DNA from: Thauera sp. JM12B12
Lineage (GTDB): Bacteria; Pseudomonadota; Gammaproteobacteria; Burkholderiales; Rhodocyclaceae
Reading direction: 5' to 3'
Length of the DNA: 64,000 bases
NCBI RefSeq assembly: GCF_039614725.1
Contig: NZ_CP154859.1
Coordinates: forward strand, 3,968,001 to 4,032,000
The position numbers and the translations under genes were made by a program. The notes beneath the pieces were generated by a model that ran no database searches, had not been told where the DNA came from, and saw only the letters and a program-made list of their open reading frames with translations. Below, piece after piece: positions 17,952 through 25,269 of this stretch (its first letter is position 1; every line of letters begins with the position of its first letter).

Positions 17952-18749
17952 ATGACACAGCAGCAAACGCAAGCCAGCGCCGCGGCCTCGAATGCGGCCG
18001 CAAAGAACCCGGTGCTCGAGGTCAAGGACCTGTGCGTGTCCTACGGCAAGGTCGAGGCGCTCACCAACGCCAGCCTCACCGTGGGCGAGGGCCAGATCGT
18101 GACCGTGATCGGCCCCAACGGCGCGGGCAAGACGACGATGCTCTCGGCGATCATGGGCGTGCTCGGCTCCAAGGGGCGGGTCGCCTTTGACGGCACGCTC
18201 GAAGTGGTGCCCGAGGTCGAGCGCATGGTGGCGCGCGGCATGAACCTGGTGCCCGAGAAGCGCGAGCTCTTCGGCGAGATGAGCGTCGAGGACAACCTGA
18301 TCCTGGGCGCCTTCCAGCGCTACCGCTCGGGCAAGCGCGACCACGGCCAGACGCTCGAAGAGGTCTATGCGCTGTTCCCGCGCCTGAAGGAGCGCCGCGA
18401 CCAGCAGGCGGGCACGATGTCCGGCGGCGAGCGCCAGATGCTGGCCGTGGGCCGCGCGCTGATGGCCAAGCCGAAGCTCCTGATGCTGGACGAGCCCAGC
18501 CTGGGCCTGGCGCCGCTGATCGTGCGCGAGATCTTCCGCATCATCAGCGAGCTGCGCCGGCGTGGCGTCTCCATCCTGCTCGTCGAGCAGAACGCGCGCG
18601 CCGCGCTGCAGGTGGCCGACTACGCCTACGTGCTCGAGACCGGCCAGATCGCGATGCAGGGCCCGGCGCACGAACTGGCCGACGATCCGCGCGTGATCGA
18701 GGCCTATCTGGGCTTTGGCGGCAAGCACCAGGCGATGCTGTCGACCTGA
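17952..18749 (+). CDS. HAAT-type ABC transporter ATPase (LivF-like)
   Basis: The 265-residue ATPase has Walker [11 protein letters not shown], signature MSGGERQML and Walker [14 protein letters not shown], followed by LivF-type [12 protein letters not shown]. An AGGAG ribosome site precedes the ATG. It pairs with the LivG half of the preceding fusion. The first 20 residues are a Gln/Ala-rich extension not usual for LivF. Confidence 0.93.
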   Translation: MTQQQTQASAAASNAAAKNPVLEVKDLCVSYGKVEALTNASLTVGEGQIVTVIGPNGAGKTTMLSAIMGVLGSKGRVAFDGTLEVVPEVERMVARGMNLVPEKRELFGEMSVEDNLILGAFQRYRSGKRDHGQTLEEVYALFPRLKERRDQQAGTMSGGERQMLAVGRALMAKPKLLMLDEPSLGLAPLIVREIFRIISELRRRGVSILLVEQNARAALQVADYAYVLETGQIAMQGPAHELADDPRVIEAYLGFGGKHQAMLST

Positions 18750-18777
18750 GCCCGACCCAACAGAAAAGGACACCCCC

Positions 18778-19377
18778 ATGGACGCGATGCGCATCCTGAT
18801 GGACGAACACCAGTCGCTGGCGGCGATCATCCACGCCATCCGCCACATGATCGGCGAGATCGGCGCGGGCCGCCTGCAGCCGGACCACAAGCTGCTCGAG
18901 GCGATGGTGCACTACCTGGACGCCTACCCCGAGAAGCGCCACCACCCCAAGGAGGATGAATTCCTCTTCGGCCCGCTGCGCGCGCGCACCCACGACGCCG
19001 ACGCCGCGCTCGACCGCCTCGAAGCCGAGCACGCGCAAGCCGACGCCCGCATCGCGGTGCTCGCGGCCGCGGTCAAGGGCTACGCCCAGGACCCGGCCCA
19101 CTTCGAGGCCTTCAAGGCCGCCTTCAACGACTACGCCGCCTTCTACCGCACCCACATGATGACCGAGGAGCGCGAGGTGCTGCCGCTCATCCGCAAGCAC
19201 TTCACCGCCGAGGACTGGGCGCGCGCCAACGCCGGCTTCATCGCCGACGACCCGCTCTCCGGCACCCGCGCCACCGCGCGCGCCGGCGAGGAAGACTTCG
19301 CGCACATCTTCTCCAGGCTCGTGGCCGCCGCTCCGGCACCGATCGGGCTCGGCGCAGGACCGTACAAGGCGGACTGA
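18778..19377 (+). CDS. Hemerythrin HHE domain protein
   Basis: The 199-residue helical protein has hemerythrin-type His/Glu ligands: DEHQSLAAIIHAIRHM near residues 9-24, KRHHPKEDEFLF near 59-70, and TEERE further on. Such proteins bind a non-haem di-iron centre and O2 or NO, or act in iron/redox stress. It starts 28 bases after the ATPase gene and is probably in the same transcript, which ends at the following terminator. A role with the oxygen-dependent paa epoxidase is only a guess. Confidence 0.85.
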   Translation: MDAMRILMDEHQSLAAIIHAIRHMIGEIGAGRLQPDHKLLEAMVHYLDAYPEKRHHPKEDEFLFGPLRARTHDADAALDRLEAEHAQADARIAVLAAAVKGYAQDPAHFEAFKAAFNDYAAFYRTHMMTEEREVLPLIRKHFTAEDWARANAGFIADDPLSGTRATARAGEEDFAHIFSRLVAAAPAPIGLGAGPYKAD

Positions 19378-19401
19378 GCCCGGCGCGCCAGGGGCAGGAT
19401 C

Positions 19402-19436
19402 AAAAAAAGGCCAGCCCGTCGGGCTGGCCTTTTTTT
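19402..19436. terminator. Bidirectional intrinsic terminator
   Basis: GGCCAGCCC (19409-19417) pairs perfectly with GGGCTGGCC (19421-19429) around a 3-base loop, with A7 on the left and T7 on the right. It serves both the transporter/hemerythrin operon and the convergent phasin gene. Confidence 0.95.
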
Positions 19437-19458
19437 CGTGCGCAGCACGCTGTCGTCG

Positions 19459-20040
19459 TCAGGCGGCGCTCTTGATCATCGACACGGTCGCACGCGCGGT
19501 CTTCTCCACCGCCTCGACGGTCACGGCAGCAGCCTGGTCGGCGTTGGCCTGCGCGGTCTCCGAGACCTGGCGCGCCACCTTGGTCGCGCCCTCATAGGCG
19601 GACGAGGCGTTGGCGACCGCGGTCCTGAGCGCCTTGACGGCGAACTCGGAGCCGGCGGGCGCGCTGCGGTTCAGGGTCTCGAGGGTGACGATGACGACCT
19701 GCAGCCACTGCGACATGCCAGCCTCGACGAGCTTGAGCACGTCGGCCTGGGCCTGGCCGGCGAGCGCGCCGACGGTCTTGCAGTAAGCGTAGCTCTTCTG
19801 CAGCGCCGGCGTGATGGCGCCGACCTGCAGCTCGACCAGCGTCTTCGGGTCGCGGGCGGCAGCCACGGCCTGGCCGAGGGCGATGGCGTCGTCGAGCACG
19901 GCGCGGGTGGTGTTGAGGTTGAGTGCGGTCAGGTGCTCGACGGCGGAGAGCACGCTGTCGCCGGCGGCGGCGAACTCACTGACGCGGGCTTCGGCGGTGC
20001 TGCGGGCGGTGGCGAGCATTTTCTCGGGCGAGGTGTTCAT
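19459..20040 (-). CDS. phaP: Phasin (PHA granule-associated protein)
   Basis: The 193-residue amphipathic helical protein of the phasin family (KMLATARSTAEARVSEF, ALNLNTTRAVLDDAIAL) has an Ala-rich helical C-terminus. Phasins coat polyhydroxyalkanoate granules and limit their size. A strong AAGGAG ribosome site precedes the ATG. A perfect palindrome lies 58-78 bases upstream and probably serves as an operator. It converges on the shared terminator. Confidence 0.9.
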   Translation of the reverse strand: MNTSPEKMLATARSTAEARVSEFAAAGDSVLSAVEHLTALNLNTTRAVLDDAIALGQAVAAARDPKTLVELQVGAITPALQKSYAYCKTVGALAGQAQADVLKLVEAGMSQWLQVVIVTLETLNRSAPAGSEFAVKALRTAVANASSAYEGATKVARQVSETAQANADQAAAVTVEAVEKTARATVSMIKSAA

Positions 20041-20097
20041 GGTGTACTCCTTCGGTTGGGTGACACCGCAGCGCTGAGACGGTGTGTTGGGACGGCT

Positions 20098-20118
20098 CTA
20101 TGTTGCACTGCAACATAG
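20098..20118. promoter_or_regulatory. Perfect 21-base palindrome in the phasin promoter
   Basis: CTATGTTGCA-C-TGCAACATAG is a perfect inverted repeat with 10-bp arms around one central base. It sits where the phasin -35/-10 should be; TTGCAT just upstream on the minus strand could be the -35. A PhaR-type repressor, which leaves the operator when PHA is present, is the obvious candidate, but the binder is inferred. Confidence 0.6.
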
Positions 20119-20183
20119 ACAGATGCAAGACCCTTCAGCCAGGAACGTTGTTTTCCATCCACGTATCGCATGGATACTCGTCG

Positions 20184-20837
20184 ATGAAGCTCTCCTCCTT
20201 CCAGATCCTTGCCCTGGTGCTGTGCTGGCTGACCTACGCGGGACTGCATTCCCTGCTCGCCGCGCTCGGTTTCAAGCGCCGGCTGCTGGCGCGCTGGCCG
20301 GCGCTCGCGCCCTCCTACCGGCTCGCCTACAACCTGCTCGCGGTCATCCTGCTGCTGCCCCCGCTGTGGCTCACCCTGGCGTGGGGCGGACCGCTGCTGT
20401 GGTCCTGGCAGGGGCCGTGGGCGTGGGTGGCATACGGTCTCGCGCTCGCCGCGGCCGGCGGCTTCCTGTGGTCTACCCGCTACTACGACATGGCGGCGTT
20501 CAGCGGCAGCGCCCAGTGGCGCGCCGGGCATCGTGGCGCCGAAGACCCCGGCGGGCTGCGCCTGTCGCCGCTGCATCGCTACGTGCGCCACCCCTGGTAC
20601 AGCCTCGGCCTGGTGATCCTGTGGACCCGCGACATGGACGAGGCACGCCTGGTGAGCACGCTCTGCATCAGCCTCTACCTGTGGTTCGGTTCCCTGCTCG
20701 AAGAACGCAAGCTGCTCGCCTGCCACGGCGAGGCCTACGCGCGCTACCGCCAGCGCGTCCCGGGCCTCATCCCCCTGCCCGGACGCGCCCTCTCCGCCGA
20801 GGAGGCGCGCACGCTCGAACGGCTCGGTCGCCGCTAG
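20184..20837 (+). CDS. Membrane methyltransferase-like protein (ICMT/MddA/NnrU-type)
   Basis: The 217-residue protein has four to five hydrophobic segments and the C-terminal motif of isoprenylcysteine methyltransferase-like enzymes: RYVRHPWYSLGLVILW, then EERKLLACHGEAYARYRQRVPGLIP. These proteins bind S-adenosylmethionine in the membrane and methylate small lipophilic or thiol substrates; methanethiol methyltransferase is one relative. The substrate is unknown here. It starts 66 bases from the phasin operator, divergent from the phasin gene. Confidence 0.7.
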   Translation: MKLSSFQILALVLCWLTYAGLHSLLAALGFKRRLLARWPALAPSYRLAYNLLAVILLLPPLWLTLAWGGPLLWSWQGPWAWVAYGLALAAAGGFLWSTRYYDMAAFSGSAQWRAGHRGAEDPGGLRLSPLHRYVRHPWYSLGLVILWTRDMDEARLVSTLCISLYLWFGSLLEERKLLACHGEAYARYRQRVPGLIPLPGRALSAEEARTLERLGRR

Positions 20838-20839
20838 GC

Positions 20840-20858
20840 AGCCGGCGGCCTGCCGGCT
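20840..20858. terminator. GC hairpin between convergent genes
   Basis: AGCCGGC (20840-20846) pairs with GCCGGCT (20852-20858). There is no T-run, so this is a weak call for a terminator between the methyltransferase-like gene and the Anbu gene. Confidence 0.3.
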
Positions 20859-20910
20859 CCAACCGCGCGCGCCGGAATGCGCGGATCGCGGCCGGCGGCG
20901 CATCGCAGCC

Positions 20911-21711
20911 TCAAGCGCCCTCGCGACCCGCGGGCTTGGCGACCACCTCCATGCGCGGCACGGCCTGCCCCTCCGCCGGCCACAGGCCCCAGTCCGGATT
21001 GGGCAAGGTGTTGAAGACCCGACGCAGGCTGGCGCCCCATTCCTTGTGGATCATGTCGAAGTACGGATTGTCCCAATCCACGCTGACGTGGCGGGCGACG
21101 CGCAACTCGTCGCGGCGATAGATCAGCAGGTCGAGCGGCAGCCCGACCGACAGGTTCGAGCGGATCGTCGAGTCCATCGAGATCAGCGCGCACTTGGCGG
21201 CCTCGTCGAGCGAGGTCTTGCAGGTAACGATGCGATCCACGATCGGCTTGCCGTACTTCGACTCGCCAATCTGGAAGTAAGGCGTATCGACCGACGCCTC
21301 GATGAAGTTCCCCGCCGCGTAGATGTTGAACAGGCGCGGCGGCTCGTCGCCGATCTGGCCGGCGAGGATGAAGCTGGCGTTGAAATCGACGCCGAACTGC
21401 TTGAGGGCCTCGGCGTCCTGCCGGTGCACGTTGCGGATGGTCTCGCCGACCAGGCGGGCGCATTCGAACAGCGTCGGAGCATTCCACAGGCTGTCGCGGT
21501 CCTGCACCGCGGCATGCTCGCGCAGCAGGCTGATCACGGCCTGCGTGATGGCGAGATTGCCGGCGCTCATCAGCACCAGCACGCGATCGCCCGCGCGCTC
21601 GAACACGGTCATCTTGCGGAAGGTGTTGATGTGGTCGACGCCCGCGTTGGTGCGCGAGTCGGACAGGCAGACGAGCCCCTCGTCGAGGCACATGGCGACG
21701 CAATAGGTCAT
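20911..21711 (-). CDS. Anbu-type (ancestral beta subunit) proteasome-like peptidase
   Basis: The 266-residue protein starts MTYCVAMCLDEGLVCLSDSR, continues TNAGVDHINTFRKM, and has GQIGDEPPRLFNIYAAGN; these are typical of Anbu (BPH) Ntn-hydrolases related to HslV. The Thr after Met would be the N-terminal nucleophile. Anbu forms open helical or ring-like assemblies; its substrates are not settled. It is the last gene of an operon with alpha-E and ATP-grasp proteins, the usual Anbu partners, which suggests a peptide-ligation and turnover function. Confidence 0.9.
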   Translation of the reverse strand: MTYCVAMCLDEGLVCLSDSRTNAGVDHINTFRKMTVFERAGDRVLVLMSAGNLAITQAVISLLREHAAVQDRDSLWNAPTLFECARLVGETIRNVHRQDAEALKQFGVDFNASFILAGQIGDEPPRLFNIYAAGNFIEASVDTPYFQIGESKYGKPIVDRIVTCKTSLDEAAKCALISMDSTIRSNLSVGLPLDLLIYRRDELRVARHVSVDWDNPYFDMIHKEWGASLRRVFNTLPNPDWGLWPAEGQAVPRMEVVAKPAGREGA

Positions 21712-21757
21712 GGATTCAGTCCGTCGAGTTGAGTGCTCCGGCGCTGCGCGGCGGCGC

Positions 21758-22705
21758 TCAGGCAGCGACCGGGACCAGGAAATTATCGCCGATGCTGTCG
21801 CCCAGGCGGTTGATGCGAACCAGAAAACGCTCCAGCCAGGGGTGCAGGCCGGCGTCGAAGATGTCGTCCATGCGCCCGTAGTGCAGCGTGGCGTGCAGTT
21901 CGCCGGCCTGGCGCGCGGCCTCGGCCGAGTGCAGGTTGGCGATGTCGCCGAGGATGTCGTTGATCTCGTCCAGGCAGGCATGCAGCGAGCGCGGCATCGC
22001 GTGGTTGAGGATCAGCAGCTCGGCGACCTTGTACGGCGTGATCACGTCGCGATAGACGTGGCGATAGGTCTCGAAGGCCGACACCGAGCGCAGCAGCGCG
22101 CCCCACTGGTAGAAGTCGGTCGAGCTGGTGAGGCCCTCGGCCTTGGGCAGCAGGCTGTGGTACTTCACGTCGAGCAGGCGCGCGGTGTTGTCGGCGCGCT
22201 CGAGGAAGGTGCCCAGGCGCACGAACTTGAAGGCTTCGTCGTGCAGCATGGTGCCGAAGGTGACGCCGCGCAGCAGGTGGGAGCGGAACTTCACCCACTC
22301 GAAGAACTCGCCCAGATCCATGCCCTGCAGCTTCTGCGGCGTCATCTCGCGGATCTCGAGCCAGGTCGCGTTGGTGGTCTCCCACATCTCCGAGGTCAGC
22401 GTGCCGCGCACCGAGTGCGCATTCTCGCGCGCCGCGCGCAGGCAGTTCCACACGCTCGACGGATTGTCGCGGTCGAGGACGACGAACTCGATCACGTCGC
22501 GCGCGGTGAGCGGACGGCCGGTGCGCGCGAAGGCGTCCGACAGCTCGCTGATGTCGAGGATCGCGGACCAGCCCTCGGTGTCGCCGCCGTTGGTGCCGGG
22601 CAGCAGCGACATGCGATAGGAGACGTCGAGCATGCGCACGGTGTTCTCCGCGCGCTCGGTGTAGCGGGCCATCCAGTACAGGTGATCGGCGGTACGGCTC
22701 AGCAT
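21758..22705 (-). CDS. Alpha-E domain protein
   Basis: This 315-residue helical protein starts MLSRTADHLYWMARYTERAENT, the alpha-E (DUF403) signature, and repeats a related motif at LGTFLERADNTARLLDVKYH. The function is unknown; genes of this family almost always lie next to circularly permuted ATP-grasp and transglutaminase genes and are thought to take part in making or modifying a peptide. An AAGGAG ribosome site precedes the ATG. It lies between the ATP-grasp and Anbu genes. Confidence 0.9.
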   Translation of the reverse strand: MLSRTADHLYWMARYTERAENTVRMLDVSYRMSLLPGTNGGDTEGWSAILDISELSDAFARTGRPLTARDVIEFVVLDRDNPSSVWNCLRAARENAHSVRGTLTSEMWETTNATWLEIREMTPQKLQGMDLGEFFEWVKFRSHLLRGVTFGTMLHDEAFKFVRLGTFLERADNTARLLDVKYHSLLPKAEGLTSSTDFYQWGALLRSVSAFETYRHVYRDVITPYKVAELLILNHAMPRSLHACLDEINDILGDIANLHSAEAARQAGELHATLHYGRMDDIFDAGLHPWLERFLVRINRLGDSIGDNFLVPVAA

Positions 22706-22742
22706 GGGATTCTCCTTGCGGAATTCTGCGTATGCGGGCGGC

Positions 22743-24191
22743 TCAAGCCACCACCCAGGTGTCCTTGGTGCCCCCGCCCTGCGAGGAGTTGACCACCAGC
22801 GAGCCGGCCTTGAGCGCGACCCGGGTGAGCCCGCCCGGCACCATGCGGATCTCCTTGCCGCCGGAGAGCACGAAGGGGCGCAGGTCGATGTGGCGCGGCG
22901 CGATGCCGGCATCGACGAAGGTCGGGCAGGTCGACAGCGACAGGGTGGGCTGGGCGATGTACTTCTCGGGCGCGGCGAGGATGCGCTGGCGGAACTCCTC
23001 GATCTCGGCCTTCGTCGCCGCCGGCCCCACCAGCATGCCGTAACCGCCGGCGCCATGGACCTCCTTGACCACCAGCTCGGGCAGGTGGGCGAGCGTGTAG
23101 GCGAGGTCGTCGGGCTCGCGCAGCATGTAGGTGGGCACGTTGTTGAGGATGGGCTCCTCGCCGAGGTAGAAGCGCACCATCTCCGGCACGTAGGGATAGA
23201 TCGACTTGTCGTCGGCCACGCCGGTACCGACCGCGTTGGCCAGCGTCACCCGGCCGGCGCGGTAGGCGGACATCAGGCCGGGCACGCCGAGCATCGAGTC
23301 GGGGCGGAAGACCTCGGGGTCGAGGAAGTCGTCGTCCAGCCGGCGGTAGATCACATCGACCCGCTTCGGCCCTTGGGTGGTGCGCATGTACACCGTGTCG
23401 TCCTTGACGAAGAGATCCTGGCCCTCGACCAGCTCCACCCCCATCTGCTGGGCGAGGAAGCTGTGCTCGAAGTAGGCGCTGTTGAAGGCGCCCGGCGTCA
23501 GCAGCACGGCGGTGGGATCGAGCACGCCGGCCGGCGCCACCGCGCGCAGGGTTTCGAGCAGCAGGTCGGGGTAGTGCTCGACCGGCTGCACGTCGTAGCG
23601 CGAGAACAGGTCGGGGAAGAGCCGCATCATCATCTTGCGGTTCTCGAGCAGGTAGCTCACCCCCGAGGGCACGCGCAGGTTGTCCTCGAGCACGTAGTAC
23701 TCGCCCTTGCCGTCTGCGCCCGCCGCGCGCACCAGATCGATGCCGGCGATCATCGCGTACAGCCCGCCGGGCACCTCGACGCCGCGCATCTCGGCGCGGA
23801 ACTGGGCGTTGTCGAGGACCTGGTCGGCGGGGATGCGGCCCGCGCGCAGGATCTCCTGCCCGTGGTAGATGTCGGCGAGGAAGGCGTTGAGCGCGCGCAC
23901 GCGCTGGCGCAAGCCGGTCTCGAGCGCGCGCCATTCATCGCCCGGGATGATGCGCGGCAGCAGGTCGAAGGGGATCAGGCGTTCCTTGCCGCCGTCCGCG
24001 CCATAGACGTTGAAGGTGATGCCGACGCGGTGGAACGCGAGGTCGGCCTCCTTGCGCTTGCGCGCGATGTTCTCGCGCGGGGTGTGCGCGAGCCAGTCGG
24101 CATAGGGCTGGTAGTGCGCACGCACCGTGCCGTCGGCGGCATGCATTTCGTCGTAGGGCTTTGCGGCGGTCATGTTGTGGTCTGCGCTCAT
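22743..24191 (-). CDS. Circularly permuted ATP-grasp protein
   Basis: The 482-residue protein has family landmarks [68 protein letters not shown] and [17 protein letters not shown]-grasp enzymes of this permuted type are predicted to ligate an amine to a carboxylate; the substrate is unknown. The start [16 protein letters not shown] at 24191 has a GGGAG ribosome site. The promoter region upstream has a sigma-54-like element and an NtrC-like dyad, so this gene probably begins its own transcript with alpha-E and Anbu. Confidence 0.9.
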   Translation of the reverse strand: MSADHNMTAAKPYDEMHAADGTVRAHYQPYADWLAHTPRENIARKRKEADLAFHRVGITFNVYGADGGKERLIPFDLLPRIIPGDEWRALETGLRQRVRALNAFLADIYHGQEILRAGRIPADQVLDNAQFRAEMRGVEVPGGLYAMIAGIDLVRAAGADGKGEYYVLEDNLRVPSGVSYLLENRKMMMRLFPDLFSRYDVQPVEHYPDLLLETLRAVAPAGVLDPTAVLLTPGAFNSAYFEHSFLAQQMGVELVEGQDLFVKDDTVYMRTTQGPKRVDVIYRRLDDDFLDPEVFRPDSMLGVPGLMSAYRAGRVTLANAVGTGVADDKSIYPYVPEMVRFYLGEEPILNNVPTYMLREPDDLAYTLAHLPELVVKEVHGAGGYGMLVGPAATKAEIEEFRQRILAAPEKYIAQPTLSLSTCPTFVDAGIAPRHIDLRPFVLSGGKEIRMVPGGLTRVALKAGSLVVNSSQGGGTKDTWVVA

Positions 24192-24217
24192 GGTTGGACT
24201 CCCGTCCACCAGGCTCC

Positions 24218-24234
24218 AGCAGAAAGCGTGCCAA
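24218..24234 (-). promoter_or_regulatory. Sigma-54-like promoter for ATP-grasp/alpha-E/Anbu operon
   Basis: Read on the minus strand, TTGGCACG-CTTT-CTGCT matches the -24/-12 consensus YTGGCACG-N4-TTGCW, with GG and GC exactly 10 bases apart. Predicted transcription start is near 24207, 16 bases before the ATG. An NtrC-like dyad lies about 80 bases upstream of that start. Confidence 0.6.
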
Positions 24235-24281
24235 GCCTGCGGGACACGCAAAACCGTGCGCCGCGAAGGGTCGTCGCGCCG

Positions 24282-24303
24282 TGCACCGCCTTGGTGCGCA
24301 CCA
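24282..24303. promoter_or_regulatory. NtrC-like enhancer dyad upstream of the ATP-grasp gene
   Basis: GCACCG-CCT-TGGTGC (24283-24297) differs at one base from the NtrC consensus GCACCA-N3-TGGTGC. A further GCACCA follows directly, making TGGTGCGCACCA. Together with the sigma-54-like element at 24218-24234 it suggests nitrogen control. Confidence 0.55.
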
Positions 24304-24320
24304 CGATGGAATGCCACGCA

Positions 24321-25259
24321 TCAATCTGGTGCGCGCTCGTCCTCGGTCTCGCCCGCCTCCACCGGCATGACGGTGACGGCGACCTCGGCCGCATGGCCAC
24401 CACCGCCGAGGATCACGCCGCGCAACGGACACACGTCGCCATAGTCCCGCCCCCAGGCCAGGGTGATGTGGCCGGTGCCGGGCTGCAGGTCGTTGGTCGG
24501 ATCGACGTCGACCCAACCCACGCCGGGGCACCACAGCGACACCCAGGCGTGCGATGCGTCGGCGCCGATCAGCCGCGGCTGGCCGGGCGGCGGCTCGGTG
24601 AGCAGGTAGCCGGAGACGTAGCGTGCCGCGAGGCCAAGCGCGCGCAGGCAGGCGATCATCAGGTGGGAGAAGTCCTGGCACACCCCATGCCGTGCGGCGA
24701 AGACCTCGGCCACCGGGGTGGCGACGCTGGTCGCCGTCGGGTCGAAGCGGAAGTCGGCGTGGATCCGGGCCGACAGCGCCAGCAGGGCCTCGAGCACCGG
24801 CCGCCCGGGGGTGAAGCATTGCAGTGCGTAGTCGGCGTAGCCCGCCGCCTCGTCGCCGAGCGGCACGAAGGGCGAGGCAAAGCGGTACTGCCCGGCGTCA
24901 CGCGCGTCGGCCTGCAGCGGCGCGTGGCCGGAGAGGCCGTCGCGCAGGCGGTCGCGCGCTGCCTCCCAGGGCGGGCTCGACGCCGGCTCGGGCCAGGCCG
25001 CCGCGTCGACGCGGATGCGGCTGCACGCGCGCACCGCAAGCCGCGTGTGCGGGGCGTGCAGCGCGAAGGCGGTCACCGGGTTGCCGAAGAAATCGCTGCG
25101 TTCGCTGCGGTCGGCCGGCGCCGGGTCGATCTCGAGCCGGTGCCAGCAGGTGTGCTGGCCGGCGCGCTCGCGCGGACGCAGGTGGGCGATCTGCTGCGAC
25201 AGCATCACCGCGCTGTCGTAGCGGTAGGTGGTGTCGTGGAGGATGTCGTAGCGTGCCAT
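24321..25259 (-). CDS. Transglutaminase-like protein
   Basis: The 312-residue protein has the N-terminal beta-rich region (MARYDILHDTTYRYDSAVML) and transglutaminase core with the triad visible: Cys194 in ARHGVCQDFSHLM, His237 in DASHAWVSLW and Asp in GWVDVDPTND. Bacterial members of this family may hydrolyse or transfer amide bonds. It forms part of the minus-strand set with the two ATP-grasp genes; the 129-base gap after it holds the promoter of the next operon. Confidence 0.92.
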   Translation of the reverse strand: MARYDILHDTTYRYDSAVMLSQQIAHLRPRERAGQHTCWHRLEIDPAPADRSERSDFFGNPVTAFALHAPHTRLAVRACSRIRVDAAAWPEPASSPPWEAARDRLRDGLSGHAPLQADARDAGQYRFASPFVPLGDEAAGYADYALQCFTPGRPVLEALLALSARIHADFRFDPTATSVATPVAEVFAARHGVCQDFSHLMIACLRALGLAARYVSGYLLTEPPPGQPRLIGADASHAWVSLWCPGVGWVDVDPTNDLQPGTGHITLAWGRDYGDVCPLRGVILGGGGHAAEVAVTVMPVEAGETEDERAPD

Positions 25260-25269
25260 CGCCGCCGCC

